This document shows positions 1-11,063 of a DNA stretch of 64,000 nucleotides, in pieces. Each line of letters starts with the position of its first letter. Position 1 is the stretch's first letter. The notes below the pieces were generated by a model. It had not been told where the DNA came from, searched no databases, and saw only the letters and a list, made by a program, of their open reading frames with translations. The DNA is from Xiphias gladius. Lineage: Eukaryota > Chordata > Actinopteri > Istiophoriformes > Xiphiidae. Location of the stretch: the NCBI RefSeq assembly GCF_016859285.1, contig NC_053409.1:20965976-21029975 (forward strand), given 5' to 3'. The position numbers and the translations under genes are program-made.

Positions 1-700
1 TTTAAATTTTTTTTATTTTGCCTAAAAATAGTCAAATTGGACCTAAACACATCAGAATCAGTCATAAACATATGTAATTGCTTGTAACCAACTATTCAAC
101 ATAACCTCTTTGGTTAAACCCCCCCCCAGATTTCCAGAAACAATACAGAGGGCATGATCTCGGGCTCCTCGGTGGCGACACAAAGGTTGTAAATTATCGT
201 GCAGTTTCCCTTTAACATGCCTCGTCCTATGCCAGAGAGCCTGCCCCCACCCCGACTCACCCCCCACCCTCTCTGACAGTTTGATCCCTCCCGCGCCAAA
301 CTGAAGCCCGGTCTGGACGATGGCAAAGCAAAACTTCCCAAAACCTCTCACAGTCGTCTCAGACTCGCTGAACTGTTGATATCTTTGCCTGGTAAGTTCG
401 GTTTTTGTTGGTGTTTTTTTTTTTTTTTAAATGCTTCAACATAATTTACAGGTAACAGAGCGATGCGCTGTCAATGGAGCAGCCGTCCTCCACTGCGAAC
501 CGGTGCATTTTCTCCCTCTGATCGTTGCTGTGAAACGACTTAATCGAACCGTTGTAACCGGTTCAGAGACTTTAATCAGAGGCGCCTCCGGCTACACGAC
601 CTGAACCTTTGACATTCCGGCGCAGGCGCGTTGTGTAACGGGCCATTACGCAATCGTGTATCTCTCTCTCTCTCTCGTTTCCCCCATTCTTCTTCCGCTA
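1..700. other. upstream region with a possible 5' UTR exon
   Basis: No coding gene is recognised here. A good donor context (CCTG followed by GTAAGT) lies at 391/392 on the plus strand, so about 300-391 could be a non-coding first exon of the downstream tp53i3. A moderately CpG-rich patch at about 480-660 and a (TC)n tract at 661-676 would fit a promoter. No transcript evidence is available, and the long reading frames in this stretch match no family I know. Confidence 0.3.
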
Positions 701-952
701 AATAGTTTTGTTATTCGCATCCCAGTTCAGGACACAGCCGCTCTGCACTGATGCGGTTTTACCAAGGTGGTTCGTGATTAGTCTCTCGCCTGCACGCAAT
801 GACACGTTCGTGCGTAAAGGGCTGGCTCGCCCAGATTACAAAAACAAAAATAGTAGCAACAACAATAATGTTTTTTTTTTTCTTTTCTGACCCATCGTTT
901 GTGCAGATAGTTTGGGCTCCATGTGCCCATGCAGGTTTGGAGATACACTCGC

Positions 953-1345
953 AGCGCACTTCATCAGGAACACCTGTACACCTGCTTGTTCATGCCATCA
1001 TCCAATCAGTCAATCATGTAGGCAGCACCTGCAGATACAGCTCAGGAGATTCGGTTGATGGTCACATCAAACGTGAGAATTGGGGGGGGGTGTGTGATCT
1101 CAGTGTCTTTGACCTTGGCGCGATTGTTGGCGCCAGCTGGTCCGAGTATCTCTGAAACTTCTGAACTCCTGGGACTTTCCCACACAACAGTCTCAAGGGT
1201 TTTTTGTTTCGGGATGGTGCGAAAAACAGAAAAGGTCCGGCGAGCGGGGGCTCCGCAGACGGAAACGCCTCGTTGGTGAGAGAGGCCAGAGGAGAAAGGC
1301 CAGACTGGTTGGAGCAGATTCAGTCCACACCTACATTTTCCAGGG
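953..1345 (+). mobile_element. Tc1-like transposon, 5' half, degenerate
   Basis: The stretch begins with the CTTCATCAGGAACACCTGT-type terminus I associate with a common fish Tc1-like element. It continues into the transposase N-terminus. The helix-turn-helix block survives in translation as SISETSELLGLSHTTVSRV, followed by an RKTEKVRRAG-like basic linker. The sequence stops before the DDE catalytic domain. A G-run and several indels break the frame, so it is a dead fragment. The family match is by eye and the exact ends are approximate. Confidence 0.75.
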
Positions 1346-1770
1346 ATCACTTATTATATCATCATCATTATTATAAATAAAGGTATAATCATGTTTCTGT
1401 AAGAACTGGTGCTTTCCAGTCTGTTCAGGTATGGTTGCTATTGCCGTTGATAGTAACTACCCACTATTTCCTTTTTTTTCCCCCCTAACCAAATCACAGT
1501 TGCCGCTGCTGGGACTCTCAAATGCATCACATCCTGCGCACTGGAAGAGTTTTACTGGGAAACACCTACCAGACGGCGAGTGTTTTTAAAAAAAACCCAC
1601 GAATTAAAAGCTTTCGTAGAGTTGCCTCGGGTTAACTTGCTGTCGTTTACGTTGTGGCCCTTGGCACGCCAGTTATAGGTTTTGGTGAGGCATGTATTTA
1701 GAGAAGAATTTTAATCCTCTCTCCCTTCCTTTTGCAGGCCTGGCGCAAGTGTTGCTCGAGCTTTGCCGAG

Positions 1771-4700
1771 ATGATGCAGGCGGTGTGTGTCGACGTACCG
1801 GGAGGACCAGAGAATCTGCTGCTGCGGACTGTCCCCAGACCTCAACCCAAAGACGGAGAAGTCCTGATTAAGGTTCATGCGACCGCCCTCAACAGGGCAG
1901 ACTTATTACAGGTACAATACAGTCTGGAGTAGATGTGATATGGTGGCCTGTTGTCATTCTAATTTGAGTCACTGCGGTTGCTTTAAAAACAGAATTCAGA
2001 AGTACAGTCATCCTGATTCTGAAACACACCTCAGCTCATATCAACCCGGTCCAATAATAATTCTTCTTTTCTGTTTCACGTAGAGGCGAGGGCTGTACCC
2101 GCCTCCCCCAGGTGAGAGTGACATCATAGGCCTGGAGGTGGCTGGGACTGTGGATGCTCTGGGCCCCGGGGTGAGGAGAGGCTGGAAGACAGCGGACAGG
2201 GTCATGGCCTTGCTCTGTGGAGGAGGGTATGCAGAATACGTCGCGGTGCCTGAGGAGCTTCTCATGCCTGCTCCCCCGAATCTCACACTCTGCCAGGCCG
2301 CTGCCATCCCAGAGGCCTGGCTCACCGCTTTTCAGCTGCTGGATCTCATAGGTATACCAACCCTTTTTTTTTTTTTTTTTTTTCTTTTTATTAGCATACA
2401 GTAACATGGTACCTTGGAAAAGGGTCGTTTAGGGAGACGTGTAAGCAGTTTACAAGCAAGAAAACACAACCACTAAATCATGAACAAACAAACAATAGAC
2501 ATGTAGGCCAGAAACCAGCATGTTCCCAATACTATATGAAACAAAAATATTACACATTAATTAAGGTGAGATAATGATCAGCATATTACTTGACCATTAG
2601 AGAGATCACAACCCTAGGTAGAACATCTCTGCTGTTTATTTGTAATAGTATATTATATTTAGGAAGCAGGGGAGTAGATACTGTATTGATATTAAAGCAG
2701 AATTAAATTTTAAATTTGATTAAGCATTTCTTTCAGCCATTTAACTGTATTCCTTTTATTCTAAATGTCTAAGTTTTTCTTTTTCGTATCCTTTTTATCT
2801 TTAGTGGTGTTATTGTTTTATTATTTATTAGTCATTTTATAATTTATATGAAGCACTTTTTAACTTTGTTTTGATAAGGACTGTATAAATGTTTAAAATA
2901 ATCTTTTATATATATATACTGTATGAAAGGGGCATACAACCTCATCAGAATAGTTAAAAAGTATTTCTACCTGTGCGGTGCTGCAAGCAAGTAAAAACAA
3001 ATACAAATAATTATTTCAAATAGGTGAAAAAGGTTATTTTCCACATATTTCTACTTCATTTTATGTGACCTTTTTCGCCCCCCACCTCCGTGTTTCCATT
3101 TTCTATCATTAACGAAAGTCCCCTCATTAAATTCTGTACTTGTGTCTTTTCGCCATCTGTCCCCTCTGCCACAGCTCAGGTGAAGGAAGGTGAGGTGGTG
3201 CTGGCTCATGCTGGAGCCAGCGGAGTAGGAACAGCTGCTGTTCAGCTGGTTCGCCTGTTTGGTGCCGTGCCCATCGTTACCGCGGGGAGCCCAGAGAAGC
3301 TAAAGATGGCTGAGGGACTGGGAGCGGCAGCTGGCTTTAACTACAAAGAGGAAAGCTTCGCGCAGGGAGTTCATGACTTTACAGGAGGTGAATTGCGTAG
3401 CCGTGTTGACAGGTCACTGTGTCGCGGGGTTACGGTGCTATCTTTGCTAATGAGCAGTCATTTCTGTAATGTTTTCGCACCGTTCCTCCTATTGCAGTGA
3501 TTTATCAAACAATATGGCAGAGTTCCGGAGAACCGTCTTTGGGTTTTCTACCTCTCCAGAGACATATTATTAATTGTTGCTCATGATTACTACATGATTA
3601 CAGCAGAGCATTTTTGTGAGCATTTTTAAAGGCTAAAGCTGTTGTTATTCTATACATTTCTTAGTGTTAACAAATTCCATTAAAAAAAAACTAAAACCAA
3701 CATTGTTACTTCCCTTTCCTGGCACTCAGCCCCAGGCCCACTGGTTGGTACTGAGGACCTAATTTTTTTAACTATAAAAACAAATATATAGTTTTATTTT
3801 TTTTTAAAAGGATAAATACTTCCCTAAAACAGCTGGGCACTGTAGGTTTTTTCAAGTGGTACTTAAACAGGAGTAAATAGTAAATTTGTTTGGGACTATT
3901 TTCAGATGCGGATTAATATACATTTGCTGGTCTAGTAGGTTTTGTTTTGCTGAGAAGAAAACTATAGAATATCACCAGACGTATCCTTAATTTTGTGGTA
4001 AATAGATACATTAAATGTATATACAATTATTTATTATTGTTTGAAGTAACTCAGTATTTGGCTATATTATTATTGAGAATAAAAATGAAGGCTGAAGAAA
4101 AGGTTGCCTCTAGCAGGTCAGGATCAAATCCGGTACGGCAGATCCAGGATCTAGCTGGTGCACGGTTCAACATAACAACTACATTGTAATTTTCACAGGC
4201 AAGGGAGCGGACGTCATACTGGACTGCATCGGTGGGCGTAACTGGGAGCAAAATGTGAGCTGCTTAGCCACTGATGGCAGGTGGGTGCTGTACGGCACCA
4301 TGGGGGGCAGGGCAGTCGAGGGAGATCTCCTGGGCAGACTGCTCTCCAAGCGAGGACACTTGCTCAGCAGCCTCCTGCGCTCTCGCAGCCTTCGGGTGAG
4401 AATTCAAGCCAAACAAAAATGACATGCCAGCTGTGTTTTCCTCATCTCTGCATGCTGACTCAGATCAAATGAAAATTCAGCAGGTCCGCCTTTCGCTGCG
4501 CACTCTGCGTCTCCTTTTCCAAAACGAGGGCAATTTAAGGCCTCATCTCTTGTCTTTTCACGTCTGTAACTGAGACTGATTCTGACTTTGCGTTTTTCCT
4601 CTTCACAGTACAAAGCGGACCTGATCAGCGCTTTTTCACACAGAGTGTTACCGCATTTCTCAGACCAGGCTGCCTCCTTGAGGCCAGTGATTGACAGCAC

Positions 4701-4806
4701 ATTCAACCTGGAGGACATCGCAGAGGCTCATAGGCACATGGAGGCCAACAAAAACACGGGGAAGATTGTCATTAATGTGATTCCTCAGAAGCAGGAAACT
4801 CAGTGA
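1771..4806 (+). CDS. tp53i3: quinone oxidoreductase PIG3-like (TP53I3)
   Basis: This is an NADPH-dependent quinone reductase of the zeta-crystallin/MDR superfamily. The family is p53-induced in mammals and linked to reactive-oxygen production. Five coding exons are supported by GT-AG sites: 1771-1911, 2084-2351, 3175-3387, 4199-4395 and 4609-4806. They join to 338 residues, against 332 in human. The N-terminal GroES-like half carries PGGPENL and ALNRADLLQ. The Rossmann nucleotide loop is [13 protein letters not shown] at about residues 149-161. It is followed by [16 protein letters not shown] and the C-terminal [11 protein letters not shown]. The start is one of two adjacent ATGs (1771 or 1774). 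The frame stays open upstream to a TTTGCAG acceptor at 1737, so an N-terminal extension from an upstream exon cannot be excluded. Polyadenylation candidates (AATAAA) lie at 5169 and 5264. The next gene, dnajc5g, starts about 1.9 kb downstream on the same strand. Confidence 0.93.
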
Positions 4807-5168
4807 TGACCAGCTGCAGCGACATTAACAGAAATGTAATGGCTCTGAAATGCGCTATTGATTTATGTCAAGGAATCTGACAACACAGTGTTACTTGAAA
4901 TCGGTTTGTTTCACACAAATGTCGATCATGATTTTAAAATATGCAACCATCCACCAAGAAAATAGTCCAAAGGTGATATTTTGTTACAGTGAGGTTTCTG
5001 TAGTGCCATAATAGTGATAACTGATTCAGTATTACCCACTTCTGTGGCCTCCTGCCACAGCAGATCCACATAAGGACTAACGGGGGTTACTAAGTACAGA
5101 CTTAGTAGGGTGCCTCAACCTTTGCACAATTAATGTTTTTTTAATTGTTTTTTCTTTTTTTATTATGA

Positions 5169-5269
5169 AATAAAAATTAACAATGCATTAACATTTGAAG
5201 AAACTTTTTTGTAATGTCTGTTTGCTGCAGGGGTTATATTTACTTCTTTTCACTTCAAAAATCAATAAA
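5169..5269 (+). terminator. tp53i3 polyadenylation signals
   Basis: AATAAA hexamers occur at 5169-5174 and 5264-5269, about 360 and 460 bases after the tp53i3 stop. They are the first convincing plus-strand signals downstream of the gene. Confidence 0.5.
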
Positions 5270-6130
5270 ATGTAATTTTCCTTTACAACTGTGAGTAACT
5301 GTAAGTAGCTTTTGTTATAATTACAGTCGTAACATTTAGTAGTGCACAGATAGTGCAGTGATTCTTAATGTACAATAAAAAATAAATAAATATACAAAGT
5401 AGAAACGTATTTATGTTATGATATACAGTTTCATCATACATGTACAATGACCTTTCTGTTTGCCTTAAAAGATGCATTATTTGTTTATCACTATTTTTAG
5501 AAACAATCAAAGGAATCTTTTTTTGATGATAAATAAAATTTTTATTCTTGACAAATTCGGCATCCATATATGCGATTTCACAAAAACAAAACCTTCGGGT
5601 AACGCATTATTTTACATTATTTTCCAAAACATTGTACTATATAATTATGGTAAATGAAATGAACTAATTCGGAGAGTCTTTTAGTCATTGCCCAGCTGGT
5701 CATCTGAAGATTTAAAAATGTGAAATTTGTCCACAGGAAAACACACAATTAGTGTACAATGGAATAAATATTGGAATACTGGAATTAATTAAAAAAATAA
5801 TAATAAAAATAATTACTTGGGTTTTAATGAAGCTCTTCCTTCAAGGAAATGACAGGTCTTGCCATAGTTACGTAGTTCATTATGAGAAATTACAGACTTG
5901 TGAAATAAAGTGAAACCAACTTTGGTTAATGTATGTAGATATGTAGATAGGACCTCTTCCAAAAGCAGCTAAATCTGTGCATCTAGTTTTAATTTATTTT
6001 ATTTTATTTTAAGTTGCCCCCCCCCCCCCACACACACACACACATACACACATACAGACACACACACACACAAACTCACTTTTTTTTTTCTTTCCTTTTT
6101 TTTTTAAAGAAACTTTATAAACTTCTCAAA
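5270..6130. other. AT-rich intergenic spacer
   Basis: This stretch between tp53i3 and dnajc5g is AT-rich and has no recognisable exon or family match. It contains a C-run followed by a CA/CACA microsatellite at about 6019-6073. Confidence 0.6.
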
Positions 6131-6361
6131 CTTCCTGCTTCTCAGACGCGGATAGTCTGAACTTTTCCTCCGGTCATGAGGCGACGAGTGTAAACACACG
6201 AAACCGCGGACCAGCTCTTCACTTCATGGCCCAGACGCCGAGACCATCGCAGGCCAGCTTTCGGACTCTATGAGTCGACCGAAAAACGCCGATATACACA
6301 TTTATTGATCCAGTACGTGCGACTTTAACGTGTAACCGCCGCCGAGTGCAACCCGGCTAAA
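6130..6361 (+). promoter_or_regulatory. dnajc5g promoter and probable non-coding first exon
   Basis: GC content and CpG density rise sharply between about 6130 and 6420. A donor-like CTAAA followed by GTGAGC lies at 6361/6362. An acceptor (TGTGACAG) at 6698 then opens the exon that carries the start codon. This fits an untranslated first exon and a short 337-base intron. The transcription start itself is not visible. Confidence 0.45.
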
Positions 6362-6715
6362 GTGAGCTAAGTTCAGTTAGCAGCTTGCCGAGAGTTGACC
6401 CCGCGGGGTTTTTACGCGAACAGAAGTAAAAACCTGTTAAATATTCGAGTCAGGGCCAAAGTCCTCATGTGTACTTTTTTAATCTTAACCGGCTTAAACT
6501 TAAGTTACACAATCGGCAATATGGGCTGTCGGGACTTCCAGCATGTTGTAACTATTTCTGTGGTTTATTTATTTCCTCAACGAACTTATGAGTCATACAT
6601 GGTGCTAACCTTTACGAGTCTCTTCGTTTTGTATGAGTAAACGTTTTTTGTTATTTATTTATTTTAACTTTTATTATTTATTTTTTTTAATGTGACAGCC
6701 GCTGAACCCCGAAAC

Positions 6716-9700
6716 ATGGAGGACCCGGAGAGACGTCAGCGGAAAATGTCAACAGCAGGAGACGGTCTGTACAAAGTCCTGGGCCTGGAGAAGGGCGCCT
6801 CTCCAGAGGAAATAAAAAGGGCCTACAGGTGGGTTTGTAAAGATGAATTATACTGTTCCATGCCTCTTTTTTTTTTGGTAAAACAGCCGCACATTGCGTT
6901 TACACTCCATTAAGCGGGTGCTGTTGCTGAACCTTTGCATCCCTTCACGGCCACAACTTCCCCATCCCTCCAACGGCTGCCTCCGGGCATGACACCGCAC
7001 CAGAGTCGCCTGGAGCTGGTTCCACGAACACGAGAGTGACTTCAGTGGACTTCAGCGGCCTCCCCAGTCACCAGAGCTGAACCCAGTACAACACCACTGG
7101 GATGTGGTAGAATGGGGGAGATGGGCAGCATGAGAAATGACTGCCCCCCCCTCTGTTTTTTTATTTTATTTTTAATTTATTTTTTTAAGTTGGTTAACAC
7201 CCCAGCCAGACAACGAGACAGACGGTTATAAATAAAAATATGCATAATCGCAAATAAAAATAAGAAGAAAGACGAATAAGGAAAAAAGGGAGTTAAATAA
7301 GTAAATAAATAAAGATGAAAATTAAGTTCTTACTTTCAGTGAACTTTAAAAATGTTTGCCAAGCAACATAAAACTTCAGAGTTGATCCCTTTTCTAACCG
7401 AAAGTGGTGCACGGTGATTCCATAAGGCTGCAGTTTTCACAGCTTTAAGAGTTCATGCTCTATTTTTTTTTTTTTTTATTATTTTTTATTTTTTTGTGTG
7501 GGTGAAAGAGTTTCAGCAAGACACAAAGTCAGAAGTCAGGCTTGTGTTCTGCACACTTACAGGAATATTTATGGAATTTTGCTCCTAGAGGACTAAGATT
7601 AATGACACACATTTTCTTGGCAGAGATTTAATCTGTATCAATGTCAAATAATTTACACTGTTTCAGTTGAGTGTCTTGATTTTTCTACTTCGCAGTATTA
7701 AGGGCATACCGAGTGCTAGACCAAAACATTGGGTCATGATTTGACTTGAGATAACCCTATGGTGAGCTAAAAAAAAAAAAAATCTGGGAAATAATCTCAT
7801 CTCTGATCGTAGCCCTTTGGATTATGTCCCCTATACATTTATTGTAAATTTTGCACTGAAAAAAGGGATCTGAATTCACAGTGTACAGCTCTTGTGCAGA
7901 TTGATGGATAGTATCTTTAGTTCGTGATGACACCAGTACTTCCGCCCCTGGCACAGTGTCAAACAGAATTGCACATTTCAACTGTCATTAATTTGTTTCC
8001 AGGAAATTGGCGCTGAAGTATCATCCCGATAAGAACCCAGACAACCCAGAAGCTGCTGAGAAATTCAAGGAGATCAACAACGCCAACTCCATTCTCAGCG
8101 ACGAGAACAAACGGAAGATCTATGACGAGTATGGATCCATGGGGCTCTATGTGGCGGAGCAGTTCGGCGACGAGAGCGTTAAATACCACTTCCTCATGAC
8201 CAAATGTTGGTTCAAGGTGAGAGGCATGGGATTTGGTTTCAGACATGTGAAACAAGTGCAAACTGAGCAGATGTCTGCAAATGATTTTTAACATTGTAGT
8301 AGTAGTAGGAGTACGTTTAATATAAACAGGAGTTTGGATTTTGCCTCCTAAATAATGTCATCCATTCTTTAAAAAGTTCTTTCATGTTTTTGAATCTTAT
8401 ATTGTCTTTTATTTTGTAAGGTGAAGGCAAGGTGAGAGTTGGGGTTTCAACAAGTGCATATATCTTGACGTTCATTTGCTTTCCTCTGTGTTTAGGCACT
8501 CGTGGTGTGCTGCAGTTTTTTCACCTGCTGCTGCTGTTTCTGCTGCTGCTGTTTCTGCTGCGGGAAGTGCAGATCGCCCGAAGACGGGGAGAATTTCGCC
8601 TACATGGACCCCGAGGACCTGGAGGCAGAGATCAGAGAGCAGGATGCAGGTCAGGGAATTTCGGGTTCACTTTAACTCGTACGGTAGACGAAGGCTGCCT
8701 CCTGGCTGTTCGCGCACAGAAAATACAATGCGGCGTCTGGAGAATCACGTTACTTTGTTGACTAGTTGATGCCTGTTACATCAGAAGCTGGTGAGTTCAG
8801 CTCAGCATAAAAGAACTGGAAAAAGGGAAACAACTAGCGTAGCTCTGGTATCTGCCCCAAGCCAGGAAATAGTTGGCTACATAGTAAAACAGCCAAGTGT
8901 CATTTTTACACTTCGTATAAAGAGCTCTAGTGGAGCTGGAGGGCAGATTTTTTTTTTCCTACCTTTTGACAGAGCCAGACTGACGGTTTCCTCCCGTTTC
9001 CAGTCTTTACCTGCTGCTGGTGGTAGCTTCGTATTTAGTGTACGGTTGTATCGCTCTGGGTCTCTGTTTCAGTTGACACTCTACCTCTGGAGACGGTCTC
9101 CTGCTATGTGATTTTTCTAGCCATGATGGTCACTCAGTTTTCTTCTGTTAGAAAGCAGCGCGTGTTTTGCTCAGTGTTTAAATTCTGTTTCACAACAGGA
9201 GATCATGTAATCATTGTTCAGCCGAGTCCTAGTGCTGCCGATGGCATATCAGGTAAAGTTCTCCTCAGGTAATGTCCACCTGTCCTCTGCTAACTGCGGC
9301 TCTGTGTTGCTTGACTTATCTGGAAGAACTCACGGTGGGTGAGTTGATGTTTATAGCAGCTACTAACACTGCTGGGCGTGGACTGTGTTGTTGCCGAGTC
9401 AAATATGAACATTTTACATAAAAATGGTTTTCCATGCAATAATGCCTTCATACAAGTACCGCAGGAGGTGGTTTTTTTTTTACGATCAATGTCCCATAAT
9501 AACTTTGCCTGCTTTCACGTATCGCTGTTGATAACATTATCAGTGTTGAGCGCAGTGGAAAAAGAGTTCACTAAAATGCTGCCGATAAAGATCCAGAGCA
9601 GTGGTTCTCAATCTGGGAGGTAATGTGGGATCCCGCATGAATTTTGGGAGATAATTTCAGAGGAGCCACGTTTATCTGATGATAAAAGAAAAGGAACATT

Positions 9701-11063
9701 TCTACCATAGACAAGTCTTATCGTCACTATTTTTCAGATTATCTTAATTTGGGGAGGTAGTTGTAAGCCGTAAGGGCTCTGTCAGTTAAAACAATCAGAG
9801 AAAACAGCCTTTTCTACTGTTCTAAACCATATGACTAACTATTACTGTTAAAGGTTAAGAAATCAAACGTTTGAGAACCACTGATCTCGAGTGTCTTGCT
9901 GCTCTTTGTGGAAGCTACTCACGAAAACAAAAACAAAAAACCTGTGTTATCAGAGTTGCAGTTATTATTGCTTCAAGGCTTTTTGTGCTGTGTTTTCACC
10001 ATATTAAGCTGCTGTTTCGTTTTGGCGTTTGCTTCATTCTCCTGGTCCCTAATGCTGTATAACGCTATAAAGCTGCTTGACACAGCCTGTTTCTATTTAC
10101 TTATCCTTGTATGGCATGCTTCTTAACGGCATTATACAATCTCATATTCGGGGTTTATTCACCACCATAAGTCCCACAGCTGATGCCATTGGGTGGAAAG
10201 CATCGAGATTGTTTACTCAGTTTCTTACATAGAATGCAGGCAAGGTGGCAAACAAAATATTAAGCTATAATAAAACGGGGCACAATGACAGGAGAACATT
10301 TAAGATAAGATTAAATAAATTTCTGCACTCATAAATTTACTTGTGTACAAGTACAGAAGTATTGGGAACAAGATGTAATATATAGTACCAAAAGTAAAAG
10401 TACTCAATGCTGCAGTTACCGACTGAGCAGAAACAAAAAATAGTTTTCTTTATTTCAAAATGTAACTTTCGATAAATAGATTTTTTTTTTTTTTTAGGTT
10501 TCATTGTTTCATCTGGTCTCTCTGCAACTAATGATTTATTTTCATTATCAGTTAATGCAACCAACAAAATTGATAGGCGCCTATTTTGATAAAAAATTTT
10601 TGGGTGTCCTTAGTCCTCTGTGATAGTCAGGTTTTGTTCTGTTGGTCGGAGAAGATGTCGCTTCAGGAAGCTGGGACGGCCATTTTCTTGTTTCACAGTC
10701 TTCTCGTATTTTCCTAATTAGGAGGTGTAAATACATATATATCATCAGGTGTAGGATTTGGTTGAATAGAGCTTCGTCATTGGATACAGTGTGTGGGCAT
10801 AAACGTAACGGTGCGTATTCAGTATAAACACGATACTGTGATAGATAAATGCAGTTATAAATACTGATAAGGTAAGATAAGTGGTACTTAAACAATAAAT
10901 AATTAATTCGTTTAGAAAATAAAACATTACCTTGGCCGTCATTAAAACCCACTGTTTTTTCACGCTTGCAGGTGAGAACGCGCCGATTGTGTCTCAGCCT
11001 TATGCGACTGACGGCACCGCGGGGCCCGGAGCCACCCAGCCGGCAGAGTCAGCAACGCCATAA
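6716..11063 (+). CDS. dnajc5g: cysteine-string protein, DnaJ subfamily C member 5 gamma-like
   Basis: This is a J-domain co-chaperone of Hsc70 that is anchored to vesicle membranes by palmitoylated cysteines. Its best-studied relative acts in SNARE maintenance at synapses. Coding exons are 6716-6828, 8003-8216, 8496-8649 and 10972-11063, giving 190 residues. The J domain covers about residues 16-82 with HPD at 45-47. A linker follows. The cysteine string at residues 114-134 has 13 cysteines arranged CC-CCCC-CCCC-CC-C. The C-terminal tail is short and acidic to neutral, ending ESATP. The start ATG at 6716 is chosen because it gives the usual short N-terminus before LYKVLGL. Assignment to the gamma paralogue rests on neighbourhood: a SLC30A3-like relic lies downstream, as next to human DNAJC5G. 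Intron 1 holds a Tc1-like fragment and intron 3 a hAT-type MITE. Confidence 0.92.
6920..7140 (+). mobile_element. Tc1-like transposon, 3' catalytic-domain fragment
   Basis: Within dnajc5g intron 1, translation gives [13 protein letters not shown], then [15 protein letters not shown]. This is the C-terminal catalytic region of a fish Tc1-like transposase. The family normally reads SPDLNPIEHLWDVVE there. The acidic residue of the catalytic triad is replaced by glutamine, so the copy is inactive. It appears to be the same family and orientation as the 5' fragment at 953-1345. Confidence 0.7.
9599..9883. mobile_element. hAT-type MITE with 8-bp target duplication
   Basis: A 285-bp element in dnajc5g intron 3 has inverted ends, CAGTGGTTCTCAA on the left and TTGAGAACCACTG on the right. 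It is flanked by ATCCAGAG at 9591-9598 and ATCTCGAG at 9884-9891, which match at 6 of 8 positions. An 8-bp duplication is the hAT-superfamily signature. No transposase is encoded. Confidence 0.75.
10430..10570. repeat. fragment of dispersed TTAATCGATTAAT-type repeat
   Basis: The CTGCAACTAATGATTTATTTTC-like stretch, followed by TCAGTTAATG, matches the start of a repeat that recurs throughout this window, with fuller copies at 41.85 and 45.7 kb. It is a short, diverged copy inside the last dnajc5g intron. Confidence 0.45.

Noticed and set aside
1055..1279. 74-residue frame with a helix-turn-helix-like block, a possible host regulator
   Set aside because: The flanking terminus and motif order identify it as a broken Tc1-like transposase fragment.
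4404..4718. 104-residue minus-strand frame opposite the last tp53i3 exon
   Set aside because: It is an antisense shadow of a confidently assigned exon, without its own promoter or homology.
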